Part shown: piece by piece, positions 34,552 through 42,261 of the stretch
Numbering within the stretch: the stretch's first letter is position 1
Layout: each line of letters starts with the position of its first letter
NCBI RefSeq assembly: GCF_019063845.1
Contig: NZ_CP077683.1
Span: 1,116,001-1,180,000, forward strand
Source: Geomonas subterranea
GTDB taxonomy: Bacteria > Desulfobacterota > Desulfuromonadia > Geobacterales > Geobacteraceae
Length of the DNA: 64,000 nt
Direction of reading: 5' to 3'
Notes under the pieces: generated by a model
The model's database searches: none
The model's input: only the letters and a program-made list of their open reading frames with translations
Told to the model about the DNA's origin: nothing
Program-made: the position numbers and the translations under genes

Positions 34552-35930
34552 CAGCGCGCTCCCTCGTCTTCCAGCCCGTACTCCTCGATCTTGCGGTCCA
34601 GGGTGCGCCTGGCGATCTCGAGGATCTTCGCGGCGCGGCTCTTGTTGTTGCCGGAGGCCTTCAGCACGTGCAGGATATGCTCCCGCTCCACGGTCTCCAG
34701 CGAGACCAGGCGCTTGCCGCCGTCCTGTTTCGCTTCCGGGAGCTGGGGGGGGGTGCGCCAGACCGGCAGGGTCTCGGCGGTGATGGTGCTGCCGCGGGTG
34801 AGGATGGCCGCGCGTTCGATGGCGTTCTCAAGCTCGCGGATGTTGCCGGGCCAGTTGTAGGACTTCAGAAGCTGCATGGCCTCGCGGGTGAAGTCGCTGA
34901 TGTCCCGCTTCATGCGGGAGGCGTACTTGGCCAGGAAGTGCCGTGCCAAAAGCTCGATGTCATCGCCGCGGTCCCGCAGGGGGGGAAGGTGCAGCGAGAT
35001 CACGTTCAGCCGGAAGAAGAGGTCCTCGCGGAAGCGCTTTTGGCGCACCTCCTCCTCGAGATCCTTGTTGGTCGCCGCCAGGAAGCGGATGTCCACGCTC
35101 TTCGCCTTGGTGTCGCCAACGGGGATGAAGTCCCCCTCCTGCAGCACGCGCAGAAGTTTCGCCTGGATGGCGGGGCTCATGTCGCCCACCTCGTCCAGAA
35201 ACAGCGTGCCGTGGTTGGCGGCCTCCAGGAGCCCCTTCTGCGCGGTGATGGCCCCGGTGAAGGCGCCCTTGACGTGCCCGAAGAGCTGGCTTTCCAAAAG
35301 GGTGTCGGAAAGGGCGGCGCAGTTGATGGTGAGGAAGCGCTCCTTGGCCCTCGGGCTGTTGTTGTGGATCAGGCTCGCGACCAGCTCCTTCCCGGTGCCC
35401 GATTCCCCGAGGATCACCACGTTGGACTCGCTCTGGGCCACCAGCATGGCCATGTCGTGAACGCGCCTGAAGGTTTCGGAGGAGAAGATGAGCGGGGTCG
35501 TTGCGGACGGGATCCCCAACTCGTCCTTGAGCGCGATGTTCTCCTTGAGAAGTTCCTTGCGCTCCAGGACCTTTTCCAGGATGCCGAAGATCTTTTCCTT
35601 GGGGAAGGGCTTGGTGACGTAATCGTAGGCGCCCAGTTTCATCGCCTCGATGGCGGAGTTTATGGAGGCGTAGGCGGTCATCATGACCACCGGAACGTCC
35701 AGCTTCATCCTCTTCACGCGCTGCAGTATTTCCAGACCGTCCAGGTCGGGCATCTTCACGTCGAGGAGCATCAGGTCGCCGTCGTCAAGTCCCCGGTTCT
35801 CCAGGCAGTTCATCAGGGAGGTGCCGGAGCTGAATACCTCGAGCTCCAGCCCCTTGGCCGATAGAATCTTGCTCAGGTACCTGAGGATCTCGACCTCGTC
35901 GTCGCAAATGATCACCTTGCCGTTATACAT
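34551..35930 (-). CDS. NtrC-family sigma-54 response regulator, paralogue
   Basis: A 459-residue activator with receiver (Asp57 in LLDVKMPDLDG, TKPFPKEK), AAA+ domain (GESGTGKEL, GAFTGA, GNIRELEN) and a Fis-type helix-turn-helix (KSRAAKILEIARRTLDRKI). It closely resembles the regulator at 3447-4811, so the two kinase/regulator pairs probably arose by duplication. Coupled by ATGA to its kinase. Target promoters are unknown. Confidence 0.95.
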   Translation of the reverse strand: MYNGKVIICDDEVEILRYLSKILSAKGLELEVFSSGTSLMNCLENRGLDDGDLMLLDVKMPDLDGLEILQRVKRMKLDVPVVMMTAYASINSAIEAMKLGAYDYVTKPFPKEKIFGILEKVLERKELLKENIALKDELGIPSATTPLIFSSETFRRVHDMAMLVAQSESNVVILGESGTGKELVASLIHNNSPRAKERFLTINCAALSDTLLESQLFGHVKGAFTGAITAQKGLLEAANHGTLFLDEVGDMSPAIQAKLLRVLQEGDFIPVGDTKAKSVDIRFLAATNKDLEEEVRQKRFREDLFFRLNVISLHLPPLRDRGDDIELLARHFLAKYASRMKRDISDFTREAMQLLKSYNWPGNIRELENAIERAAILTRGSTITAETLPVWRTPPQLPEAKQDGGKRLVSLETVEREHILHVLKASGNNKSRAAKILEIARRTLDRKIEEYGLEDEGAR

Positions 35931-36344
35931 AATTCTCTGTCACCTGTCGTCTTGGGGAGGCTGCGCCTGACCGCGCGCAGCGGCGCGCACGTGGGCCGCC
36001 CCGGATTCTGTAAACACCGGATCACTATCTTTCGCCGGAGGCTTGGTTGTCAAGGGAAAACCTGTTCAGGCGCGGATCTTGCGCCAGTCCCCGCACTGCG
36101 CTACACTTCCCCGTCTCTTGACGGGAGGAGGCGGTGGGGAGGAGCGCCGCGGTAAACTCTGGATCAGCAACTGTGGTTGCTGTTCGATGCTACTGTGGCA
36201 CTGTCTCAGTATCCCGTTCGGCCGCAAAGGTCTAGATAATACCATTTTATCCTCTCGATAACCATATCCAGAATGAATTATGTTATTGTCATCCGGACCG
36301 CGAAGAAGTCATTGCTACAAAAATAACAACAGCCGGGAGCTTTC
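35931..36344. other. Divergent intergenic region upstream of the second NtrC regulator
   Basis: Some 414 bases without a credible gene. The left two-thirds is GC-rich; the right end (36230-36340) becomes AT-rich ahead of the small membrane protein, where a promoter is expected. No consensus -24/-12 or -35/-10 pair could be called with confidence. Confidence 0.45.
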
Positions 36345-36689
36345 ATGATTTTTTTTGCTATTCTCTGTAAGGCGGTCGTGTGGATCGTGGTTTTCCGTTC
36401 CGCACTCAAGGCGGACGGGCGCGGAATGCTGCTATGGGCATCTGCCAGTGCCGTCATCCTGACATTGGTGGACAGCTTCAGTGTCGCGGCGAACCTGCGC
36501 CTTTCCGCGCACCTGCTCACCCTGTTCCTTTATCTGCTTATGGCATTCATCCTCATCCCCGTTGCCTGGAAGATGCGTAACGGTCTCGTCTCTGCTGCGT
36601 GCGGGGTGGCCGGGGCGCTGGGCGCCTTGGCCGGGGTGAACTTCGTCATGGATCTGTTGCGCGGCCTGGTGCCGTTTCTGAACCGCTAG
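36345..36689 (+). CDS. Small integral membrane protein, unknown
   Basis: A 114-residue protein with three or four hydrophobic helices (FFAILCKAVVWIVVF, LLWASASAVILTLVDSF, LLTLFLYLLMAFILIPVAW, and a C-terminal Gly/Ala-rich helix). CGGGAG is ten bases before the ATG. No family is recognised. The next gene, also extracytoplasmic, follows after 63 bases. Confidence 0.68.
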   Translation: MIFFAILCKAVVWIVVFRSALKADGRGMLLWASASAVILTLVDSFSVAANLRLSAHLLTLFLYLLMAFILIPVAWKMRNGLVSAACGVAGALGALAGVNFVMDLLRGLVPFLNR

Positions 36690-36752
36690 CCGTCACCCAC
36701 GCCTGAATACCGCTCCGGTCGCCCGTGCCGGGTGAGAGAGATGGAGGATCCC

Positions 36753-37229
36753 ATGCGCCTTACCGTGTCATTGTTGCTGCTTTTCCTGGTCGCCGTGCCC
36801 GCTTCCGGCTGGTCGGCCTCCGATCAGATCCACCTTTCCAAGGGACAGACGGTGTACGTCCCCGTCTACTCGAATGTTTTCAGCGGGCCGCGCAGTCTGC
36901 CGTATCAACTGGCCGCGACTCTCAGCATTAGGAACACCGACATGGACTCCTGGCTGCGCATCACCTCCATCGACTACTACGACACAAGCGGGAAGCTCCT
37001 GCGCCGCTACCAGGACAAGCCGCTCTCCATCGCGCCGATGGCCAGTACCTACGTCCACATCGAGGAGAAGGACGTGGCTGGCGGTTTCGGCGCCAATTTC
37101 ATCGTGAAGTGGCAGTCCGACCGCACCATCAACGCACCCATCATCGAATCGGTCATGATAGGCGCCACTTCCGGACAGGGGATTTCCTTCGTCAGCCCCG
37201 GACAGGTGATCCGTCCGGGCATCAGGTAG
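36753..37229 (+). CDS. Exported DUF3124 protein
   Basis: A 158-residue protein with a Sec-type signal peptide (MRLTVSLLLLFLVAVPASG) and a DUF3124 domain (KGQTVYVPVYSNVF, ATLSIRNTD, DYYDTSGKLLRRY, VHIEEKDVAGGFGANFIVKW, PIIESVMIG). The ATG at 36753 lies five bases after GGAGG. The function of the family is unknown. It is followed after 33 bases by a P-type ATPase, so the two are probably co-transcribed. Confidence 0.85.
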   Translation: MRLTVSLLLLFLVAVPASGWSASDQIHLSKGQTVYVPVYSNVFSGPRSLPYQLAATLSIRNTDMDSWLRITSIDYYDTSGKLLRRYQDKPLSIAPMASTYVHIEEKDVAGGFGANFIVKWQSDRTINAPIIESVMIGATSGQGISFVSPGQVIRPGIR

Positions 37230-37262
37230 TCCGCCGCCGCAGGCCTTTTCGGGAGGAGAGCC

Positions 37263-39983
37263 GTGATCGCATCGGGGAACGGCCAGCGCACCCCCCCTGA
37301 CCATCCAGCGCAGCTTCAGGTCCCCTGGCACAGCCTCGAGCCGGGAGAGGTCTGCGACCGCTTGGAAACCGGCGCGGGGGGGCTCGACCATGCCGAGGCG
37401 GCGCGGCGGCTCGCCCGCTTCGGCCCCAACGAACTGACTGCCGCAAAGCCGCTCTCGCCCTGGCCCGTCTTTTTCCGGCAGTTCAAAAACGTCCTCATCG
37501 TCATCCTGTTCATCGCGTCACTCCTCTCGGCATTCCTGGGGCACGCCGTCGAGGCGCTCACCATCGCCGTCATCGTCATTTTCGCGGCGCTGCTCGGGTT
37601 CGTTCAGGAGTACCGGGCGGAACGCGCCCTGGAGGCGCTGCGCCGCATGGCGGCGCCGGATGCCGCCGTACTGCGGGGGGGGGACGAGGCGACGGTGCCG
37701 GCCCGGGACCTCGTGCCCGGCGACCTGCTCCTTTTGCGCCCCGGCGACCGGGTCGCCGCCGACGTCAGGCTCACCGAGGCGTTCAACCTGCAGCTCGACG
37801 AGGCGGCGCTGACCGGCGAGTCGCTTCCCGTCGACAAGGGGGGAGGAGCCGTGTTCTCCCCGGAAACCCCGCTCGCCGAGCGCAGCAACATGGCCTACGC
37901 CGGCACGGTGGTGAGCTACGGCCGCGGTGCGGGGGTCGTGGTCGCCACCGCCATGCAGACCGAGTTTGGCAGCATCGCCCGGATGATCTCCGGCATCGAG
38001 ACCGGGAGGACGCCGCTGCAGGAAAATCTGGACCGGGTGGGAAATCTCCTGGCCCGCGCCGCCCTCATCGCGGTCGCCGTCATCGTCGCCGGCGGGCTGC
38101 TGCGCGGCGAACCGTTCGTCGGCATGCTCCTCTTCGGCATCGCGCTGGGGGTTGCCGCGGTACCCGAGGCGCTCCCCGCCGTGGTCACCATCTCCCTCGC
38201 CCTGGGGGTGCAGCGCATGGTCAAGCGCCACGCCCTGATGCGGCGCCTGGCCGCCGTGGAAACCCTGGGGAGCACCACCGTGATCTGCTCGGACAAGACC
38301 GGGACGCTCACCCGGGACGAGATGACCGTGCGCAGCCTCTACTGCGCCGGCGCATGGTACGACGTATCCGGCGCAGGCTACGCCCCTGAAGGCGAATTTT
38401 ATTTACAGGGGAACGTGGTCCCCCCCTCCGCCGCACTCGCCGAACTGCTACGCGTGGGAGTCCTGGCCTGCGACGCCAGGGTGGTGTGGGATGAGCCCTC
38501 CGGGCGCTGGTCGGCGCAGGGGGACCCCACCGAGGCGGCCCTCGTGGTTGCCGCAGCCAAGGCCGGTCTGTCCCAGGCTGAGCTCGCCGCCCGCTGTCCG
38601 CGTCGGGACGAGATCCCCTTCAGCTCGGAGCGCAAGCGCATGACGACGCTGCACGGCGAAGGCCCGGTCCTGGTCGCCTGCGCCAAGGGGGCGCCCGAGG
38701 TGATCCTCTCCGCGTGTGCCGCAGAACTGACCGGGGAGGGGGAGCGCCCGCTCGACGAGGCCTCTAAAGCGCGCATCTCGGAGGTCGCGCGCGAGATGGC
38801 AGCCGGGGCCCTGCGCGTGCTTGCCGTCGCGCGCAAGCGGGGAACCGACCGCGCCGGGGCCGAGACCGGGATGACCCTGCTCGGCCTGGTGGGGATGATC
38901 GATCCGCCCCGTCCCGAGGCCCGCGCCGCCATCGGCATCTGCCGGGAGGCGGGGATCCGGCCGGTCATGATCACCGGGGACCATCCGGTCACCGCCGCCG
39001 CGGTGGCGCGCGAACTCGGACTTCTGGGAGAGGGGCGTGTCGTCACCGGCGCCGAACTGGAGGCGATGGATGATCCCGCCCTGGAGCGTGAGGTCGCCGA
39101 TATCCGGGTCTACGCGCGGGTTTCCCCGGCACACAAGCTCCGGGTCGTCGCCGCCCTGCAAAAGAACGGGGAGGTGGTCGCCATGACCGGCGACGGGGTC
39201 AACGATGCCCCTGCGCTCAAGAAAGCGGACATCGGCATCGCCATGGGCATCACCGGCACCGCGGTCAGCAAGGAGGCCGCCGCCATGATCCTGACCGACG
39301 ACAACTTCGCCTCCATCGTGGCCGCGGTGGAGGAGGGGCGCGCGATCTTCGACAACATCAAGAAGTTCCTGATGTACCTCCTGTCTTCGAACATCGGCGA
39401 GATCGGCCTCATGATGGGTGCCATGCTGGCCGGTCTGCCGCTCCCCCTGGGTGCGGTGCAGATCCTGTACGTGAACCTGGCCACCGACGGTCTCCCCGCC
39501 CTGGCGCTCGCGGTCGATCCGGCTGACCCCGGCCTCATGCGCCGTCCCCCCAGGGACCCCTCGCGCGGCATCTTCGATCGCTTCGTCGTGACGCTGATCC
39601 TGGTGGGCGGGGGCTGGTCCGCGCTGGTGAACCTTGCGCTTTTCGCATGGGCCCGCGCGTCCGGGCGTTCCGATGCGGAGGCCATGACGGTGACCTTCGT
39701 GTCGCTGGTGCTGATCCAGTTTTTCAACGCGTACAATTTCCGCTCGGACCGCGATTCCGCCTTCAGGCGCCCCTTCGCCAACCGGTGGCTGAACCGCGCC
39801 ATCCTCTGGGAGATCTGCCTGCTGCTGGTGGTGGTCTACCTGCCGGTACTGCACCGCCCCTTCGGGACCTTTTCCTTGACACCCCTCGATTGGGGCTTCA
39901 TCATCCTGGCTTCGGGATCGATCGTCCCGGTCCTTGAGCTGACCAAGTGGCAAGCGCGGCGCCGTGGCGCCGCGTGCATATAA
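37263..39983 (+). CDS. P-type Ca2+-like cation-transporting ATPase (P2A type)
   Basis: A 906-residue P-type ATPase starting at GTG after GGAGG. Phosphorylation motif CSDKTGTLT (Asp344), TGES in the actuator domain, and MTGDGVNDAPALKKADIG. The ion-site residues match SERCA-type pumps: PEALP in TM4 (Glu kept, Gly changed to Ala relative to PEGLP), NIGEI in TM5 and NLATDGLPA in TM6 (Asn, Thr and Asp kept). This supports Ca2+ export, though Mn2+ or Na+/K+ pumps share part of the pattern. It stands between DUF3124 and a CPA2 antiporter gene that starts 13 bases downstream. Confidence 0.92.
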   Translation: MIASGNGQRTPPDHPAQLQVPWHSLEPGEVCDRLETGAGGLDHAEAARRLARFGPNELTAAKPLSPWPVFFRQFKNVLIVILFIASLLSAFLGHAVEALTIAVIVIFAALLGFVQEYRAERALEALRRMAAPDAAVLRGGDEATVPARDLVPGDLLLLRPGDRVAADVRLTEAFNLQLDEAALTGESLPVDKGGGAVFSPETPLAERSNMAYAGTVVSYGRGAGVVVATAMQTEFGSIARMISGIETGRTPLQENLDRVGNLLARAALIAVAVIVAGGLLRGEPFVGMLLFGIALGVAAVPEALPAVVTISLALGVQRMVKRHALMRRLAAVETLGSTTVICSDKTGTLTRDEMTVRSLYCAGAWYDVSGAGYAPEGEFYLQGNVVPPSAALAELLRVGVLACDARVVWDEPSGRWSAQGDPTEAALVVAAAKAGLSQAELAARCPRRDEIPFSSERKRMTTLHGEGPVLVACAKGAPEVILSACAAELTGEGERPLDEASKARISEVAREMAAGALRVLAVARKRGTDRAGAETGMTLLGLVGMIDPPRPEARAAIGICREAGIRPVMITGDHPVTAAAVARELGLLGEGRVVTGAELEAMDDPALEREVADIRVYARVSPAHKLRVVAALQKNGEVVAMTGDGVNDAPALKKADIGIAMGITGTAVSKEAAAMILTDDNFASIVAAVEEGRAIFDNIKKFLMYLLSSNIGEIGLMMGAMLAGLPLPLGAVQILYVNLATDGLPALALAVDPADPGLMRRPPRDPSRGIFDRFVVTLILVGGGWSALVNLALFAWARASGRSDAEAMTVTFVSLVLIQFFNAYNFRSDRDSAFRRPFANRWLNRAILWEICLLLVVVYLPVLHRPFGTFSLTPLDWGFIILASGSIVPVLELTKWQARRRGAACI

Positions 39984-39995
39984 AAGCGAGGTTTC

Positions 39996-41975
39996 ATGGA
40001 TTTTCACGCTCTGCGCGACATCGTCGTTCTCTTCGGCCTAGCCCTTTTTACCGTGGTAGTGCTGCGCAGGTTCAAGCTTCCCTCCATCATCGGCTTCCTC
40101 ATCACCGGATTTCTGGCCGGCCCCTATGCCCTGGGCTTCATCAGGAACACCCACCAGGTCGAGCAGATGGCCGAGTACGGCGTGGTGCTCCTTTTGTTCA
40201 CCATCGGCATCGAGTTGTCCTTGAAGGAGCTGATGCGCATCCGCCACATGGTCCTCCTGGGGGGCGGGTTGCAGCTAGTCCTCACCATCGCCGTGGTTGC
40301 CGTTTTGGGCTCCATGGGAGGGTTCCCGTTCCCCCAGGCCGTCTTCTTCGGCTTCCTGGTGGCGCTCTCGTCCACCGCCATCCTGATGAAGCTGATGATG
40401 GACGCGGGCGAAATGGACACCCCCCAGGGGAAAGCCGCACTCGGCATACTGATCTTCCAGGATCTCTGCATCGTCCCCCTGATGCTCTTCACCCCCTTCC
40501 TCGCCGGCGGCGGCAAGGGACTCGCCGACATCGCCGTGGTCTCGGCCAAGGCGGTGGCCGTCATCGTCGGTGCCCACTACGGCGCCCGTTTCGCGGTCCC
40601 CTGGCTCTTCGAGCAGGTGGTGAAGACCAGGAGCCGCGAGCTCTTCGTCCTCTCCATCATCTTCGTCGGCATGGGAACCGCGTGGGTCACGGCGCAGGTG
40701 GGGCTCTCGCTCGCGCTGGGGGCCTTCATCGCCGGGCTCGCCATCTCGGAGTCGGAGTACAGCCACCAGGCGCTCAGCGACATCATGCCCTTCCGCGAGG
40801 CCTTCATGAGCCTCTTTTTCATCTCGGTCGGGATGCTGCTGAAGCCTGCCATCCTCTTCAAGTTCCCGCTCCTTTTGCTCGGCCTGGTGCTTTCCATCAT
40901 CGTGGGGAAGGCGCTGCTCACCTCCGCGGTAGGGATCGCCCTCGGGCTCCCCATGCGCATCGCCCTCATAGCCGGACTTTCCCTGGCCCAGATCGGTGAA
41001 TTCTCCTTCGTTTTGTCCAGCAGCGGCCTGAAGTACGGCCTGCTCACCCCGGAAACCTACCAGCTTTTCCTGGGTGCCTCCATCGCCACCATGGCGCTCA
41101 CCCCGCTGTGCATGAAGCTGGCGGGGCCGGTATCCGACTTCATGACCGCCACCCTGCCGCACTCATGGACCCGCGGCCGGAGCAGCCTGGCGCAAAACGG
41201 CGGGAAGGTCGGCTACCGGGACCACGTCATCATCGTCGGCTACGGCGTCAACGGCAAAAACCTGGCGCGCACCCTGAAGAACCTGGAGATCCCGCGCGTC
41301 ATCGTCGAGACCAACCCCTTCACCGTGCGCAGCCTGAGAAGGGAAGGGGAGGAGATCATCTTCGGCGACGCCTCCAAGCCGGAGATCCTGGAGCACGCCG
41401 GAATCCTCGACGCCCGCATCGTGGTGGTCGCCATCTCCGACGCCGCGGCCAGCCGCCGCATCGCCGCGCAGGCCAGGTCCATGAACCCTTCCATTCACGT
41501 CATCGTGCGCACCCGCTACCTGCTGGAGATGGAGCCCCTGTTCCGGCTCGGCGTGAACGAGGTGATCCCGGAGGAATTCGAGACCTCGGTGGAGATCCTG
41601 TTCCGCGTGCTGAAGCGGTTCCTGATCCCGCAAGACGTGATAGAAGATTGCATCGCCGAGGTCAGGCGCGACGGTTACGACATGCTGCGCAGCGTGAGCA
41701 AACGCCACAGCCATGCCGTCGGCATCGCCGGGTTCCTCTCCGGCGCCGAGATCGGGAGCTTCAGGGTGCGCAGGAACGCGCCCATGGAGGGCGAGAGACT
41801 CAGCGGGGGGATGCTTCGTTCCCAATCCGGAGCCACCGTCGTGGCCATCAAGAGGGGAGACGACATCGCCGCCAACCCCGATCCGGTATGGGAGTTCCAG
41901 GAAGGGGACATCGTGCTCCTCCTGGGGACCCCCGAGCAGATGCGCGCCGCCGCCAAGCTGTTCGAGCCGGCCTGA
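39996..41975 (+). CDS. KefB/C-like CPA2 cation/proton antiporter with TrkA-N and TrkA-C domains
   Basis: A 659-residue antiporter: twelve or so helices (1-385), ion-site motif ILIFQDLCIVPLML with the FQD typical of KefB/KefC, then a TrkA-N domain (VIIVGYGVNGKNLARTL, FGDASKPEILEHAG) and a C-terminal TrkA-C domain (about 575-659, GSFRVRRNAPMEGERLSGG). The second domain is absent from the YbaL-like paralogue at 18105-19838. K+ efflux gated by nucleotide or thiol adducts is the family theme. Its ATG is 13 bases after the ATPase stop. Confidence 0.92.
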   Translation: MDFHALRDIVVLFGLALFTVVVLRRFKLPSIIGFLITGFLAGPYALGFIRNTHQVEQMAEYGVVLLLFTIGIELSLKELMRIRHMVLLGGGLQLVLTIAVVAVLGSMGGFPFPQAVFFGFLVALSSTAILMKLMMDAGEMDTPQGKAALGILIFQDLCIVPLMLFTPFLAGGGKGLADIAVVSAKAVAVIVGAHYGARFAVPWLFEQVVKTRSRELFVLSIIFVGMGTAWVTAQVGLSLALGAFIAGLAISESEYSHQALSDIMPFREAFMSLFFISVGMLLKPAILFKFPLLLLGLVLSIIVGKALLTSAVGIALGLPMRIALIAGLSLAQIGEFSFVLSSSGLKYGLLTPETYQLFLGASIATMALTPLCMKLAGPVSDFMTATLPHSWTRGRSSLAQNGGKVGYRDHVIIVGYGVNGKNLARTLKNLEIPRVIVETNPFTVRSLRREGEEIIFGDASKPEILEHAGILDARIVVVAISDAAASRRIAAQARSMNPSIHVIVRTRYLLEMEPLFRLGVNEVIPEEFETSVEILFRVLKRFLIPQDVIEDCIAEVRRDGYDMLRSVSKRHSHAVGIAGFLSGAEIGSFRVRRNAPMEGERLSGGMLRSQSGATVVAIKRGDDIAANPDPVWEFQEGDIVLLLGTPEQMRAAAKLFEPA

Positions 41976-42006
41976 GGCTGCGCCTTCCCTCACCCGGCCT
42001 GCGGCC

Positions 42007-42029
42007 ACCCTCTCCCAGGGGGAGAGGGT
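42007..42029. repeat. Intergenic CCCTCTCCC palindrome, copy 3
   Basis: ACCCTCTCCC-AGG-GGGAGAGGGT is a perfect ten-pair inverted repeat downstream of the antiporter gene. It is preceded by CCCTCACCCGGCCT, a flank also present at copy 5 (54642 onward). Confidence 0.75.
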
Positions 42030-42118
42030 ACATCATCCGGCCAAGCCCCTCTGCCGCAGAGGTTCCTGGCAGATTCACGTCCGCGCCCCTCTGTTGCAGA
42101 GTGGTTATCGTCAACGCC

Positions 42119-42175
42119 CCCTCTCCCTCAGGGAGAGGGCTGGGGTGAGGGCTGGGGTGAGGGCTGGGGTGAGGG
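42119..42175. repeat. CCCTCTCCCT palindrome, copy 4, with a triplicated 12-base unit
   Basis: CCCTCTCCCT-C-AGGGAGAGGG (42119-42139) is followed by three exact head-to-tail copies of CTGGGGTGAGGG (42140-42175). The unit is the usual flank of the palindrome, so the array looks like local expansion of the flank by slippage. It lies about 90 bases before the glycogen phosphorylase ATG. Confidence 0.85.
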
Positions 42176-42261
42176 AACTGCTTCAGCTAAACGTTTATGC
42201 TGCCGAAAGAGGTACAATGTATCGCCGTCAACCTAACCCCCCGCGAAAGGAGTTCTCGCTT

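Noticed and set aside
38448-40007. 519-residue minus-strand frame antisense to the P-type ATPase
   Set aside because: Shadow frame with no recognisable domain.
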